From the NCBI GenBank assembly GCA_017882065.1, contig JADGQD010000145.1, positions 1 to 5,192 of the forward strand: 5,192 nt of DNA. Direction: 5' to 3'. Every line of letters begins with the position of its first letter. The first letter of the stretch is position 1. The DNA comes from Anaerolineales bacterium (lineage in GTDB: Bacteria > Chloroflexota > Anaerolineae > Anaerolineales > Villigracilaceae). The position numbers and the translations under genes were made by a program. Positions 1-5,192 of this stretch are shown piece by piece. The notes under the pieces were generated by a model that saw only the letters and a program-made list of their open reading frames with translations, was not told where the DNA came from and did not search any database.

Positions 1-591
1 TCCCCAGCCTGCCTGGGAGGAGCCGCCATTCAACCAGGTAATTGCCCGGTGCAGTTCGCCCGTCGAGCGGAGCATCAGGTAGGTCGTCAGGGCAGTGGCA
101 AATGAACCGAAGGCCACACCTGCCAGGATGAGGTTCGTTGTTGGGACGGTCTTGCCGACGCGCGCCAGGGCATACACCAGGAAAACAGTCAGCAGTGCGC
201 CGATGAATGCCGCCGCCGGGACGGCCATCAAACCCCAGAACGAGTACGGCCATTTAACGCTCATCGCCAGCACCGCACCGAGACCCGCCCCGGAGGCCAC
301 CCCAATCAGATAAGGGTCGGCCAGCGGGTTGCGGAACAGACCCTGATAAGCCGCGCCGGATCCGCCCAGCGCCGCGCCGGTCAGCAGGACCAACGCCGTG
401 CGCGGCAGACGGATATCTGTCAGGATAAACGCAAAGGTTTTTAGTGGCTCGGAGAAGGTTGCCCTATTTAACCAGCCGATGAGGATGCGACCCAGGTCGG
501 CAGGCGGGATAAATACCGAGCCAATCGCGATGGAGAGAACCACCGTTAGGAACAAGAAGAGCAGGGTGTAGAGATAAGGACGGATTTTCAT
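1..591 (-). CDS. btuC: FecCD-family ABC transporter permease, BtuC-like, 3' end cut by window edge
   Basis: Membrane-spanning subunit of a cobalamin (or iron-chelate) importer. It would form the dimeric channel that receives substrate from the binding protein and couples to an ATPase. I translated it from the ATG at 591-589; 197 residues are open to the window edge, against about 330-350 for the family, so roughly 140 C-terminal residues are missing. Visible features are a first membrane segment at about residues 7-28, the family signature RLPR at 61-64, and the stretch GAALGGSGAAYQ...RNPLADP...GVASGAGLGA at 72-106. LAGVA lies at 156-160 and ITWLNGG at 184-190, the usual position of the FecCD W-(L/M)-G motif. 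It lies 56 bp downstream of btuF on the same strand, and the operon begins with a cobalamin riboswitch, which makes B12 the likely substrate. No clear Shine-Dalgarno precedes the start, because a hairpin occupies that place. The family call is very safe; the substrate is inferred from context. Confidence 0.93.
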   Translation of the reverse strand, partial: MKIRPYLYTLLFLFLTVVLSIAIGSVFIPPADLGRILIGWLNRATFSEPLKTFAFILTDIRLPRTALVLLTGAALGGSGAAYQGLFRNPLADPYLIGVASGAGLGAVLAMSVKWPYSFWGLMAVPAAAFIGALLTVFLVYALARVGKTVPTTNLILAGVAFGSFATALTTYLMLRSTGELHRAITWLNGGSSQAGWG

Positions 592-599
592 GTAATTGG

Positions 600-643
600 T
601 AAGGGCACGATACATCGTTCCCGAAGGGAATATCGTGCCCTTA
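600..643 (-). repeat. Intercistronic two-part hairpin between btuF and btuC
   Basis: A perfect 13-bp inverted repeat: TAAGGGCACGATA at 600-612 and its complement at 631-643. Inside it is a second palindrome, TTCCC-GAA-GGGAA at 618-630. A 5-base bulge (613-617) separates the two stems on one side only. The element starts 4 bases after the btuF stop codon and ends 8 bases before the btuC ATG, so it fills the intercistronic space. No U-tract follows in the direction of transcription, so it is not a typical intrinsic terminator. It could stabilise the upstream message, tune btuC translation, or be a copy of a dispersed palindromic repeat. The pairing is directly seen; the role is open. Confidence 0.8.
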
Positions 644-647
644 CGAT

Positions 648-1604
648 TTATCTGAACACACCCGGATGCAGCAGTTTCGCCATTGCTTCCAGCCCGTCCA
701 CCAGGCGCGGACCGGGACGACTGACCAGGTTATCGTCGATCGGGAACACCTGTCCGGTCTGGATGGCGGTCAGCGTTCCCCAGCCGGGGCGCTGGGCTAC
801 CTTCTCAGGCGTCTCGCCGTAAGCCGCATCTCCCAGGATAATGATGACAGGATTGGCAACCACCAATTGTTCCAGGCTGATTTGTGCCCATTGACCCTGT
901 AATTCGGCGCCTATGTTTATGCCCCCTGCACGGGCGATGAGCAGATCGACGAATGAGCCGGGACCGGCGGTGAAAGGCTTGGTCGGTTCGGTGGCGTCCA
1001 ACTCGTAGTAGACGGTCGGGACGTAGGAAAGTGGCAGGATTTTTTCGTCCACCGCAGCAACGCGTACCTTGAATGACTCTACCAATGCAGCGGTTTCGGA
1101 TTCGTGACCGGTCAGTCTGGCGACTGTCTCAAGATTGGTATACATTTCTTCCAACGTGGTCGGGTTGGGGAGAAAGTAGACCGTCAGCCCTAACTGCTCC
1201 AGCGAAGCGACCAGTTCGGGCGTGTTGATGCCGCCAGCCAAAACCAGATCCGGATGGAGGGCGACAATGGCCTCCAGATTGAAACCGCTATAGCCGCCGA
1301 TGGTAGGCAAGACCAGCGCCTCAGCCGGGTAATCGGAAGTCTCATCGCGACCCACCACCTGTGCGCCTGCGCCAATTGCGAACAGGATTTCCGTGTTGGC
1401 TGGAGCCAGCGAGACCACGCGCTGGGCTGGACCGGAGAGGGTGACCGTGCGGTTCAGGCCATCGGCCAGGGTGATGGAGCTGGTAGCAGGGACTGCGCTG
1501 GCGGGTGGCTCTGTCGAAACGGCGGCTGGTGTCGAGTTCCTGGCCGGGCCGCAAGCGGTGAGCAGGGGTACGATCAAAAGCGGAAAAAGCAATTTGCGAA
1601 ACAT
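648..1604 (-). CDS. btuF: Cobalamin-binding lipoprotein of an ABC importer (BtuF-like, Peripla_BP_2)
   Basis: Extracytoplasmic substrate-binding protein that captures cobalamin and delivers it to the BtuC permease. It has 318 residues, a normal length. Residues 1-17 form a short lipoprotein signal peptide and LTAC (15-18) is the lipobox, so Cys18 is the likely lipid anchor. Residues 19-45 are a Pro/Ala/Ser/Thr-rich tether. The class III binding fold follows: RVVSLAPANTEILFAIG at 62-78, SDYP at 90-93, NLEAIVALHPDLVLA at 109-123, GLTVYFLPNPTTLEEMY at 139-155 and SRPGPRLVDGL at 295-305. Several stretches closely resemble E. coli BtuF. Glu111 and Glu245 fall where family members carry the two glutamates that dock on permease arginines. 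The tryptophan that contacts the ligand in E. coli BtuF appears replaced by the GGY of IGGYSGF. The start is supported by AGGAG six bases upstream. The riboswitch upstream supports B12 over siderophore as ligand. Confidence 0.93.
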   Translation of the reverse strand: MFRKLLFPLLIVPLLTACGPARNSTPAAVSTEPPASAVPATSSITLADGLNRTVTLSGPAQRVVSLAPANTEILFAIGAGAQVVGRDETSDYPAEALVLPTIGGYSGFNLEAIVALHPDLVLAGGINTPELVASLEQLGLTVYFLPNPTTLEEMYTNLETVARLTGHESETAALVESFKVRVAAVDEKILPLSYVPTVYYELDATEPTKPFTAGPGSFVDLLIARAGGINIGAELQGQWAQISLEQLVVANPVIIILGDAAYGETPEKVAQRPGWGTLTAIQTGQVFPIDDNLVSRPGPRLVDGLEAMAKLLHPGVFR

Positions 1605-1610
1605 TCCATT

Positions 1611-1615
1611 CTCCT
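1611..1615 (-). promoter_or_regulatory. Ribosome binding site of btuF
   Basis: Read on the minus strand this is AGGAG, separated by six bases (AATGGA) from the ATG at 1604-1602. It fixes the btuF start. An out-of-frame ATG lies in the spacer (1609-1607), but it is only two bases from the Shine-Dalgarno, too close for efficient use. Confidence 0.85.
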
Positions 1616-1678
1616 ATAATATAGCGTCGTCATAACGACTTACCCTTTCAGTATGCATGGCGAAGTCGTACCTACCCC

Positions 1679-1708
1679 AAACAAAATCCCCTGTGCGAAG
1701 ACAGGGGA
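1679..1708 (-). terminator. Intrinsic terminator in the btu leader (riboswitch expression platform)
   Basis: On the minus strand TCCCCTGT (1708-1701) pairs perfectly with ACAGGGGA (1694-1687) across a six-base CTTCGC loop. The tail TTTTGTTT (1686-1679) follows. A GC-rich 8-bp stem followed directly by a U-rich run is the form of a Rho-independent terminator. It lies about 60 bases beyond the cobalamin aptamer and about 75 bases before the btuF start, which is where a transcription-attenuating riboswitch would place it. The inferred function is premature termination when cobalamin is bound. Confidence 0.78.
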
Positions 1709-1746
1709 GGGGGGAAGAGGCAATCCGTTTAGCCGTTCCCACCTCC
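1706..1746 (-). promoter_or_regulatory. Candidate antiterminator helix of the btu leader
   Basis: On the minus strand GGAGGTGGGAA (1746-1736) can pair with TTCCCCCCTCC (1716-1706) with a single internal U-C mismatch. The distal arm shares bases 1706-1708 with the 5' arm of the terminator stem. Forming this helix would therefore remove the three basal pairs of the terminator. I infer that it is the ligand-free alternative structure. The overlap is short, so the competition is uncertain. The purine-rich proximal arm also looks like a Shine-Dalgarno, but no start codon in register follows it. Confidence 0.45.
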
Positions 1747-1766
1747 TTTCCACGAGAGAGTGTAGA

Positions 1767-1892
1767 ACCGGCCAGAGCGGGCGGCCTGACTTGTTAGCGT
1801 ACCTGCTAACTCACAGTTGCGGGACAGCGCCGGACTCGCACCGGCTTCGCCATTGGGCCTTCCCATCCGGGGGAAGAGGCACCCTGACCGAT
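1767..1892 (-). promoter_or_regulatory. Cobalamin riboswitch aptamer
   Basis: A 126-nt RNA read on the minus strand with the conserved elements of the cobalamin riboswitch family in order. P1 is formed by AUCGGUCAG (1892-1884) with CUGGCCGGU (1775-1767): nine pairs, two of them G-U. GGUGCC (1883-1878) and the core GGGAAGG (1864-1858) follow. The B12-box hairpin GCCGGUGCGAGUCCGGC lies at 1845-1829, then GCUGUCCCGC and GCAACUGU (1820-1813). A local GUUAGC/GCUAAC hairpin (1810-1793) and the 3' junction AGUCAGG (1791-1785) complete it. It begins about ten bases after the predicted transcription start and precedes btuF, so it should shut off B12 import when cobalamin is plentiful. Whether it prefers adenosyl- or methyl-/aquocobalamin cannot be decided by eye. 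Confidence 0.95.
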
Positions 1893-1908
1893 ATTCAATT
1901 GTAGGGGT

Positions 1909-1937
1909 ATTGTATGCGCGGGCGGGTATTTCGTCAA
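1909..1937 (-). promoter_or_regulatory. Sigma70-type promoter of the btu operon
   Basis: On the minus strand -35 TTGACG (1937-1932) is followed by a 17-base spacer and -10 TACAAT (1914-1909). Each hexamer differs from consensus by one base. The start of transcription is expected near the A at 1902, about ten bases before the riboswitch P1 helix. This gives a leader of about 300 bases before btuF. Position and quality together make it convincing, although no experiment backs it. Confidence 0.82.
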
Positions 1938-1946
1938 TGAAAAACC

Positions 1947-1975
1947 TTGTCTTTATCTTCCACAACCTGTAAAAT
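1947..1975 (+). promoter_or_regulatory. Sigma70-type promoter of comEC
   Basis: -35 TTGTCT (1947-1952), a 17-base spacer and -10 TAAAAT (1970-1975). Transcription would begin near 1982, only about 13 bases before the ATG at 1995, so the leader is very short. Its -35 hexamer is nine bases from that of the divergent btu promoter, so the two polymerase sites overlap. This promoter also argues against the in-frame TTG at 1947 as the start codon, since that codon would lie inside the -35 box. Confidence 0.62.
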
Positions 1976-1981
1976 CATATC

Positions 1982-1986
1982 GAGGG
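1982..1986 (+). promoter_or_regulatory. Probable ribosome binding site of comEC
   Basis: GAGGG ends eight bases before the ATG at 1995 and is the only purine-rich Shine-Dalgarno-like stretch upstream of it. It coincides with the predicted transcription start, so the message would begin almost at its ribosome site. It supports the ATG over the in-frame GTG at 1986, which overlaps it. Confidence 0.5.
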
Positions 1987-1994
1987 TGGCCCTT

Positions 1995-4433
1995 ATGGAA
2001 ACTGCCAACCAGCAAACCCAAAGCAAGTTTATCAGGCTCACCGCGTGGCTGCCGCTGCTCTGGTTGTCGCTGGCATTCATCGCAGGCATCCTGGTTGCAA
2101 AGCAGATTCCCCTTTCCCGGAACCTCTGGCTTGTTCTGGCCGGCATTGCCCTGCTCAGCGCGCTCCTCCTCCGTATCCTCTCTTTACGTCTCAACTTTAA
2201 GCCTTTCAAGCTCCCGCCTTCCACCCTGTTTCTCACTTTTCTTGCACTCACTGTTTTCTTCCTCGGCGCGGCCCGTTACTATTTCACCCTTCCTTATGTT
2301 GATGCTCATTACATTGCCTGGTACAACGACCGGGAGTACGAGCTGCTGGTTACCGGCACGCTGACCGACCCGCCCGATGAACGCGACACCTACACCAATT
2401 TGCGCGTGAACGTGACCGGCATAGATACCGGCGATGAAACCCTGCCCCGTGCTGGAACCGGGACTACCCTGCCGGTCCATGGCCTGATCCTCGCCCGCCT
2501 CCTGCCCGGCAGCGACTGGCACTACGGTGATGTGGTCCGCCTGCGTGGGCATTTGAAAACGCCGCCTGAAAACGAGGACTTCTCCTACCAGGACTACCTG
2601 GCGCGTCAGGGCATCCTTGCCTACATGCCGGATGCTTCTGCCACGCGCCTGCCCTTCACCGGCGGGAACCCCATCCTGCGGCTGGTTTACGCTTTCAAAG
2701 AACATGCCATTGACCACGTCTACCGCATCTTCCCGGACCCGGAAGCCTCGCTCCTGGCAGGCATCCTGCTCGGAAACGATAACGGTCTTCCCGCCACTCT
2801 CCAGCAGGCCTACAAAAACACCGGCACGGCCCACATCATTGCCATCTCCGGCTTCAACATCGCTATCATAGCCAGCCTGTTCGTGACCCTCTTCAGCCGC
2901 CTGCTCGGACCGCGCCGCGGGGCTGTCACCGCCGTTCTCGGCATTGCCGCCTACACAATCCTGGTGGGAGCCAGCGCCTCAGTTCTACGCGCCGCCTTCA
3001 TGGGGGGGCTGGCGATTTTAGCCCGGCAGTTGGGCCGCCGCCAGAACGGTCTTAACTCCCTAGCCATAATCGCCGCGGGCATGGCCGCCATAAACCCGCA
3101 GTTTCTTTGGGACGCCGGTTTCCAGCTCTCTTTCGGCGCCACCCTCGGCCTGATCCTCTACGCCCAGCCCTTCCAGGACTGGTTCACCGGTCTGTTGGCC
3201 CGCCGCTTTTCCAACGAAACTGCCCGGAAGATTTCCGTCCCGGTCAGCATATTCATGCTCTTCACCCTGGCCGCCCAACTGACCACCCTGCCCATCATGG
3301 CCTACCAGTTCGGGCGCATCTCGCTGGTTTCGGTGATCGCCAATCCCTTTGTCCTGCCGGTCCAACCGGCGCTGATGGTCCTGTCCGGGCTGGCTGTCCT
3401 GCTCAGTTTTATCTACCTGCCGCTCGGACAGGTGGCCGGTTGGGTTGCCTGGCCGTTCGCAGCCTATACCAACCGGGCGGTGGAATTTTTTAACCGCTTC
3501 CCGCACGGTGTCATCGTGTTGGGAGACTTTTCCTTTCTGTTCGTCGTCTTGTTTTATTTAATATTGCTTTCCCTGACCTTTGCCGGGCCGCGCGTTAAAC
3601 AGACCTTGCGCAATGCCCTTACCCCTTCCGTTATCGTCACTGCCCTGGGCATTTCTGTCTACCTGATCTGGTCTGCCGCCTTCTTCGCTCCGGATGGACG
3701 CCTGCACCTGACCTTCCTCGACGTGGGTTCCGCCGACGCCATCCTGATCCAAACGCCCTCCGGACGGTCCATCCTGGTGGACGGCGGGCCCAGCCCATCG
3801 AAACTCGCCAGCGCGCTCGGACGCCGCCTGCCCTCCTTTGACCGACACATTGACTGGCTGGTGATCGCTTCGCCGCAGCAACAGCAGGTGGCCGCCCTAC
3901 CGCGCATCCTCGACCGCTTCCCGACGGAGAACGTCCTGTGGGCGGGGAACCTGGACGCCTCCTATTCCGCCGGAGAGCTGGAGCGCTGGCTGGCCGATCA
4001 CGAGACGCCGGTCACGCATGCAACCCCCGGCGCCGTGCTGGACCTGGGCGAGGGGGCCAGGCTGGAGGTGCGCAGTGTGTCGCCGCGCGGGGCGGTACTG
4101 CTGGTGGAATGGCAGGGGTTCCGGGCGCTGCTGCCGGTCGGCATGAATTTTGACACCTTCGAAGAATTGGATCATGGTAAGAATGTCGGCCCGGTGACGG
4201 CGCTCCTGCTGGCCGATTCGGGCTACGCCCCGGTCAACCCGCCGGAGTGGATCGCGGCCCTGCGCCCGCAGGTGGTAATCTTGAGCGTCACAGCCGGTGA
4301 CCCAGACGGCCTGCCCGATCAATCGGTGCTCGACAGCCTGACAGGCTCCACCCTCCTGCGCACCGACCGGAATGGCTGGATCACGATCTCGACGGATGGG
4401 GTGGGGATGTGGTTGGAGGTGGAAAGCAAGTGA
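1995..4433 (+). CDS. comEC: ComEC/Rec2-type DNA channel protein with a degenerate metallo-beta-lactamase domain
   Basis: Polytopic inner-membrane protein of the family that carries single-stranded DNA into the cytoplasm during natural transformation. From the ATG it has 812 residues, normal for the full-length form. The N-terminal DUF4131-like part has hydrophobic segments at about 16-36, 43-63 and 76-97, then a soluble beta-rich stretch (115-215). The Competence domain (about 250-530) has GNDNGLP (260-266), AHIIAISGFNI (279-289; family usually ISGLHV), SVLRAAFMGGLAILARQLGRR (329-349) and DAGFQLSFGATLGL (373-386). Residues 569-812 correspond to the metallo-beta-lactamase-like domain: LTFLDVGSADAILIQTPSG (572-590) and VDGG (595-598) are recognisable. 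The metal-ligand motif expected as HxHxDH reads SPQQQQ (626-631), and the other ligand motifs are also gone. I chose the ATG because GAGGG precedes it and the upstream TTG falls in the promoter. No other competence gene is in view. Confidence 0.92.
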   Translation: METANQQTQSKFIRLTAWLPLLWLSLAFIAGILVAKQIPLSRNLWLVLAGIALLSALLLRILSLRLNFKPFKLPPSTLFLTFLALTVFFLGAARYYFTLPYVDAHYIAWYNDREYELLVTGTLTDPPDERDTYTNLRVNVTGIDTGDETLPRAGTGTTLPVHGLILARLLPGSDWHYGDVVRLRGHLKTPPENEDFSYQDYLARQGILAYMPDASATRLPFTGGNPILRLVYAFKEHAIDHVYRIFPDPEASLLAGILLGNDNGLPATLQQAYKNTGTAHIIAISGFNIAIIASLFVTLFSRLLGPRRGAVTAVLGIAAYTILVGASASVLRAAFMGGLAILARQLGRRQNGLNSLAIIAAGMAAINPQFLWDAGFQLSFGATLGLILYAQPFQDWFTGLLARRFSNETARKISVPVSIFMLFTLAAQLTTLPIMAYQFGRISLVSVIANPFVLPVQPALMVLSGLAVLLSFIYLPLGQVAGWVAWPFAAYTNRAVEFFNRFPHGVIVLGDFSFLFVVLFYLILLSLTFAGPRVKQTLRNALTPSVIVTALGISVYLIWSAAFFAPDGRLHLTFLDVGSADAILIQTPSGRSILVDGGPSPSKLASALGRRLPSFDRHIDWLVIASPQQQQVAALPRILDRFPTENVLWAGNLDASYSAGELERWLADHETPVTHATPGAVLDLGEGARLEVRSVSPRGAVLLVEWQGFRALLPVGMNFDTFEELDHGKNVGPVTALLLADSGYAPVNPPEWIAALRPQVVILSVTAGDPDGLPDQSVLDSLTGSTLLRTDRNGWITISTDGVGMWLEVESK

Positions 4434-4444
4434 TTTCTTATGCT

Positions 4445-4957
4445 TCATTCCCTTTCCAACAAATCCATGTACGCGCCCTCGAGCAGGTCTTCTTCCCGCA
4501 CCCCCAGCCGGGTCATCAGATCCCGGGCGATGGTCTGGCCTTCGGCGTCGGACTGCTCCGGGCGCAGCACCACTTCCAATTCCATGAATTCTCCCAGTTC
4601 CTCCACCTCGTCCAGGTGGAGGCGGGTTTGACCCACCAGGTAGAGGTAACGCGTCTTGCGCACAACCCCGCGCACGCCCAGGGCGGCGGTCAGGGCGGCT
4701 TTAAGCGCAGACGGCTCCGAGGTTCCGGCCAGAATGTACTCGGAGCGTTTGGGGCCGGAGGCATCTGTCCGTTCGTAGTAGACCAGTTGACCACGCTCCG
4801 GCGCAAGTTGGCGCAGTTTCAAGCGCCCCCTGGCGGTAAGGAAAAACGTATCTTCCTGCGGGATAACCTGGACGGGGGTATCGCTGAGGGCTTCTGCGCG
4901 GCGGCGCAGGTCGGCGAAATTGCGGGCACGCGCTTTGATTTCAATGTTTGCTGGCAT
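4445..4957 (-). CDS. CYTH-domain protein (class IV adenylate cyclase CyaB-like / triphosphatase)
   Basis: The CYTH fold is an eight-stranded tunnel that binds triphosphates with acidic and basic side chains plus metal. Members make cAMP or hydrolyse thiamine triphosphate or inorganic triphosphate. From the ATG at 4957 the protein has 170 residues, typical of the CyaB-like group. Visible pieces are NIEIKAR (4-10, the N-terminal acidic/basic motif), QEDTFF (34-39), GRLKLRQ (44-50), YYERTDASGPKRSEY (60-74), VRKTRYLY (99-106), RLHLDEVEELGEFMELEVVL (112-131) and a C-terminal YMDLL (163-167). The alternating charged residues expected to line the tunnel are present, so it should be active. The reaction cannot be told from sequence. 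An in-frame GTG at 5011 would add 18 residues (LHSTANRARWGRITR-type) unlike the family, and homologues commonly begin with MPxNIEIKAR, so I prefer the internal ATG. It converges on comEC with an 11-bp gap. Confidence 0.87.
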   Translation of the reverse strand: MPANIEIKARARNFADLRRRAEALSDTPVQVIPQEDTFFLTARGRLKLRQLAPERGQLVYYERTDASGPKRSEYILAGTSEPSALKAALTAALGVRGVVRKTRYLYLVGQTRLHLDEVEELGEFMELEVVLRPEQSDAEGQTIARDLMTRLGVREEDLLEGAYMDLLERE

Positions 4958-5110
4958 CCGGGTAATTCTACCCCAACGAGCACGATTTGCGGTCGAATGG
5001 AGGGTCGCCACAGGGCAATACCGGAGTACTGCGTAAATCGCCGAACCAAAATCCCGTTTTTGTCAGGGAAAACGCACCGGCCAGTTCATCAATTTTTTGC
5101 AGAAAGCAGT
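4958..5110. other. Non-coding stretch upstream of the CYTH gene
   Basis: No convincing gene is visible here. A short inverted repeat, GGGTA-ATTC-TACCC (4960-4973), sits directly against the CYTH ATG and would fold where a ribosome site is expected. No good Shine-Dalgarno or sigma70 promoter for that gene was found. A weak CGTTTT/AAAACG repeat lies near 5055-5074. The minus-strand reading frame through this stretch matches no family I know and is probably accidental. Confidence 0.5.
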
Positions 5111-5187
5111 AGATCCCAAATACAAAGGATTTACCAAACGCCTGCAAAACCAACAGGTGTTTTGTTTATTGTCTGTAATTTGGGTCT
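5111..5187. repeat. Nested inverted repeats at the right edge
   Basis: An outer pair, AGATCCCAAAT (5111-5121) and ATTTGGGTCT (5178-5187), is complementary except for one unpaired base. It encloses an inner pair, AAACGCCTG (5136-5144) and CAGGTGTTT (5154-5162), with nine pairs, one of them G-T, around a nine-base loop. The stretch is AT-richer than the genes around it. It could be a structured RNA, a small palindromic element, or chance folding. It continues almost to the window end, so its true limits are unknown. Confidence 0.4.
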
Positions 5188-5192
5188 AAAAC

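Noticed and set aside
1614..1624. TATAAT-like string just upstream of btuF as an internal promoter
   Set aside because: No acceptable -35 hexamer lies at the right distance on the minus strand, and the string overlaps the ribosome site region; the leader promoter at 1909-1937 is much better.
1653..1904. Open reading frame of 83 codons on the plus strand upstream of comEC
   Set aside because: It lies wholly across the cobalamin riboswitch and terminator of the opposite strand; its translation matches no family and is explained by RNA structure constraints.
2184..2834. Long minus-strand frame (216 codons) inside comEC
   Set aside because: Antisense shadow of comEC, whose own frame carries recognisable membrane segments and family motifs; high GC content keeps such frames open.
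3897..4448. Minus-strand frame (183 codons) opposite the 3' end of comEC
   Set aside because: Antisense shadow; the translation is rich in Gln, Arg and His with no recognisable domain, and it overlaps both real genes.
5055..5074. CGTTTT/AAAACG hairpin as a terminator
   Set aside because: The stem is short and AT-rich with no T-run directly after it on either strand, so I do not call it a terminator.
4968..5153. Minus-strand 61-codon frame upstream of the CYTH gene
   Set aside because: No ribosome site, no recognisable domain, and it overlaps the start region of the CYTH gene and the nested inverted repeats; probably accidental.
5184..5192. Possible end of a CRISPR-type repeat (GTCTAAAAC) at the right edge
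   Set aside because: Only a few bases resemble repeat termini and no second copy is present in the window; there is no support without more sequence.

Overview
The window has the look of a chromosomal piece of a GC-rich bacterium. My best guess is a member of the Chloroflexota (Anaerolineae-like). This rests on the style of the proteins (a ComEC with an ISGFNI motif, a lipoprotein-type solute-binding protein, a CyaB-like CYTH protein) and on a monoderm-style B12 uptake operon. It is an inference, not a proof. No transposase, phage gene, tRNA, rRNA or CRISPR array is visible.

Left part (1-1937, minus strand): a vitamin B12 uptake operon with its complete control region. Reading in the direction of transcription there is a sigma70-type promoter (-35 TTGACG, 17-bp spacer, -10 TACAAT; 1937-1909), then a cobalamin riboswitch aptamer (1892-1767) whose P1 helix can be paired by eye. 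Next come a candidate antiterminator helix and an intrinsic terminator (1746-1687), then a strong ribosome binding site and btuF, a lipoprotein cobalamin-binding protein (1604-648). After btuF is a long two-part hairpin between the cistrons (643-600), then btuC, the FecCD-type membrane permease (591 to the window edge, truncated). A btuD ATPase would be expected further left, outside the window. The logic is feedback control: cobalamin bound to the leader RNA should stop synthesis of the importer.

Middle part (1947-4433, plus strand): a divergent promoter (TTGTCT, 17 bp, TAAAAT) lies nearly back to back with the btu promoter. It drives comEC, an 812-residue competence-type DNA channel protein. 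Its N-terminal domain and polytopic Competence domain look intact. Its C-terminal metallo-beta-lactamase-like domain has lost every metal-binding motif I can locate, so it is probably catalytically dead. This is the most interesting protein-level observation in the window.

Right part (4445-5192): a convergent CYTH-domain gene (CyaB / triphosphatase-like) ends 11 bp from the comEC stop codon. Upstream of it, an AT-richer non-coding stretch carries nested inverted repeats near the window edge (5111-5187).

Overall the genes are of known families. The points worth a second look are the degenerate ComEC nuclease domain, the fully readable B12 riboswitch with its expression platform, the intercistronic hairpin that leaves btuC without a visible Shine-Dalgarno, and the nested palindrome at the right edge.
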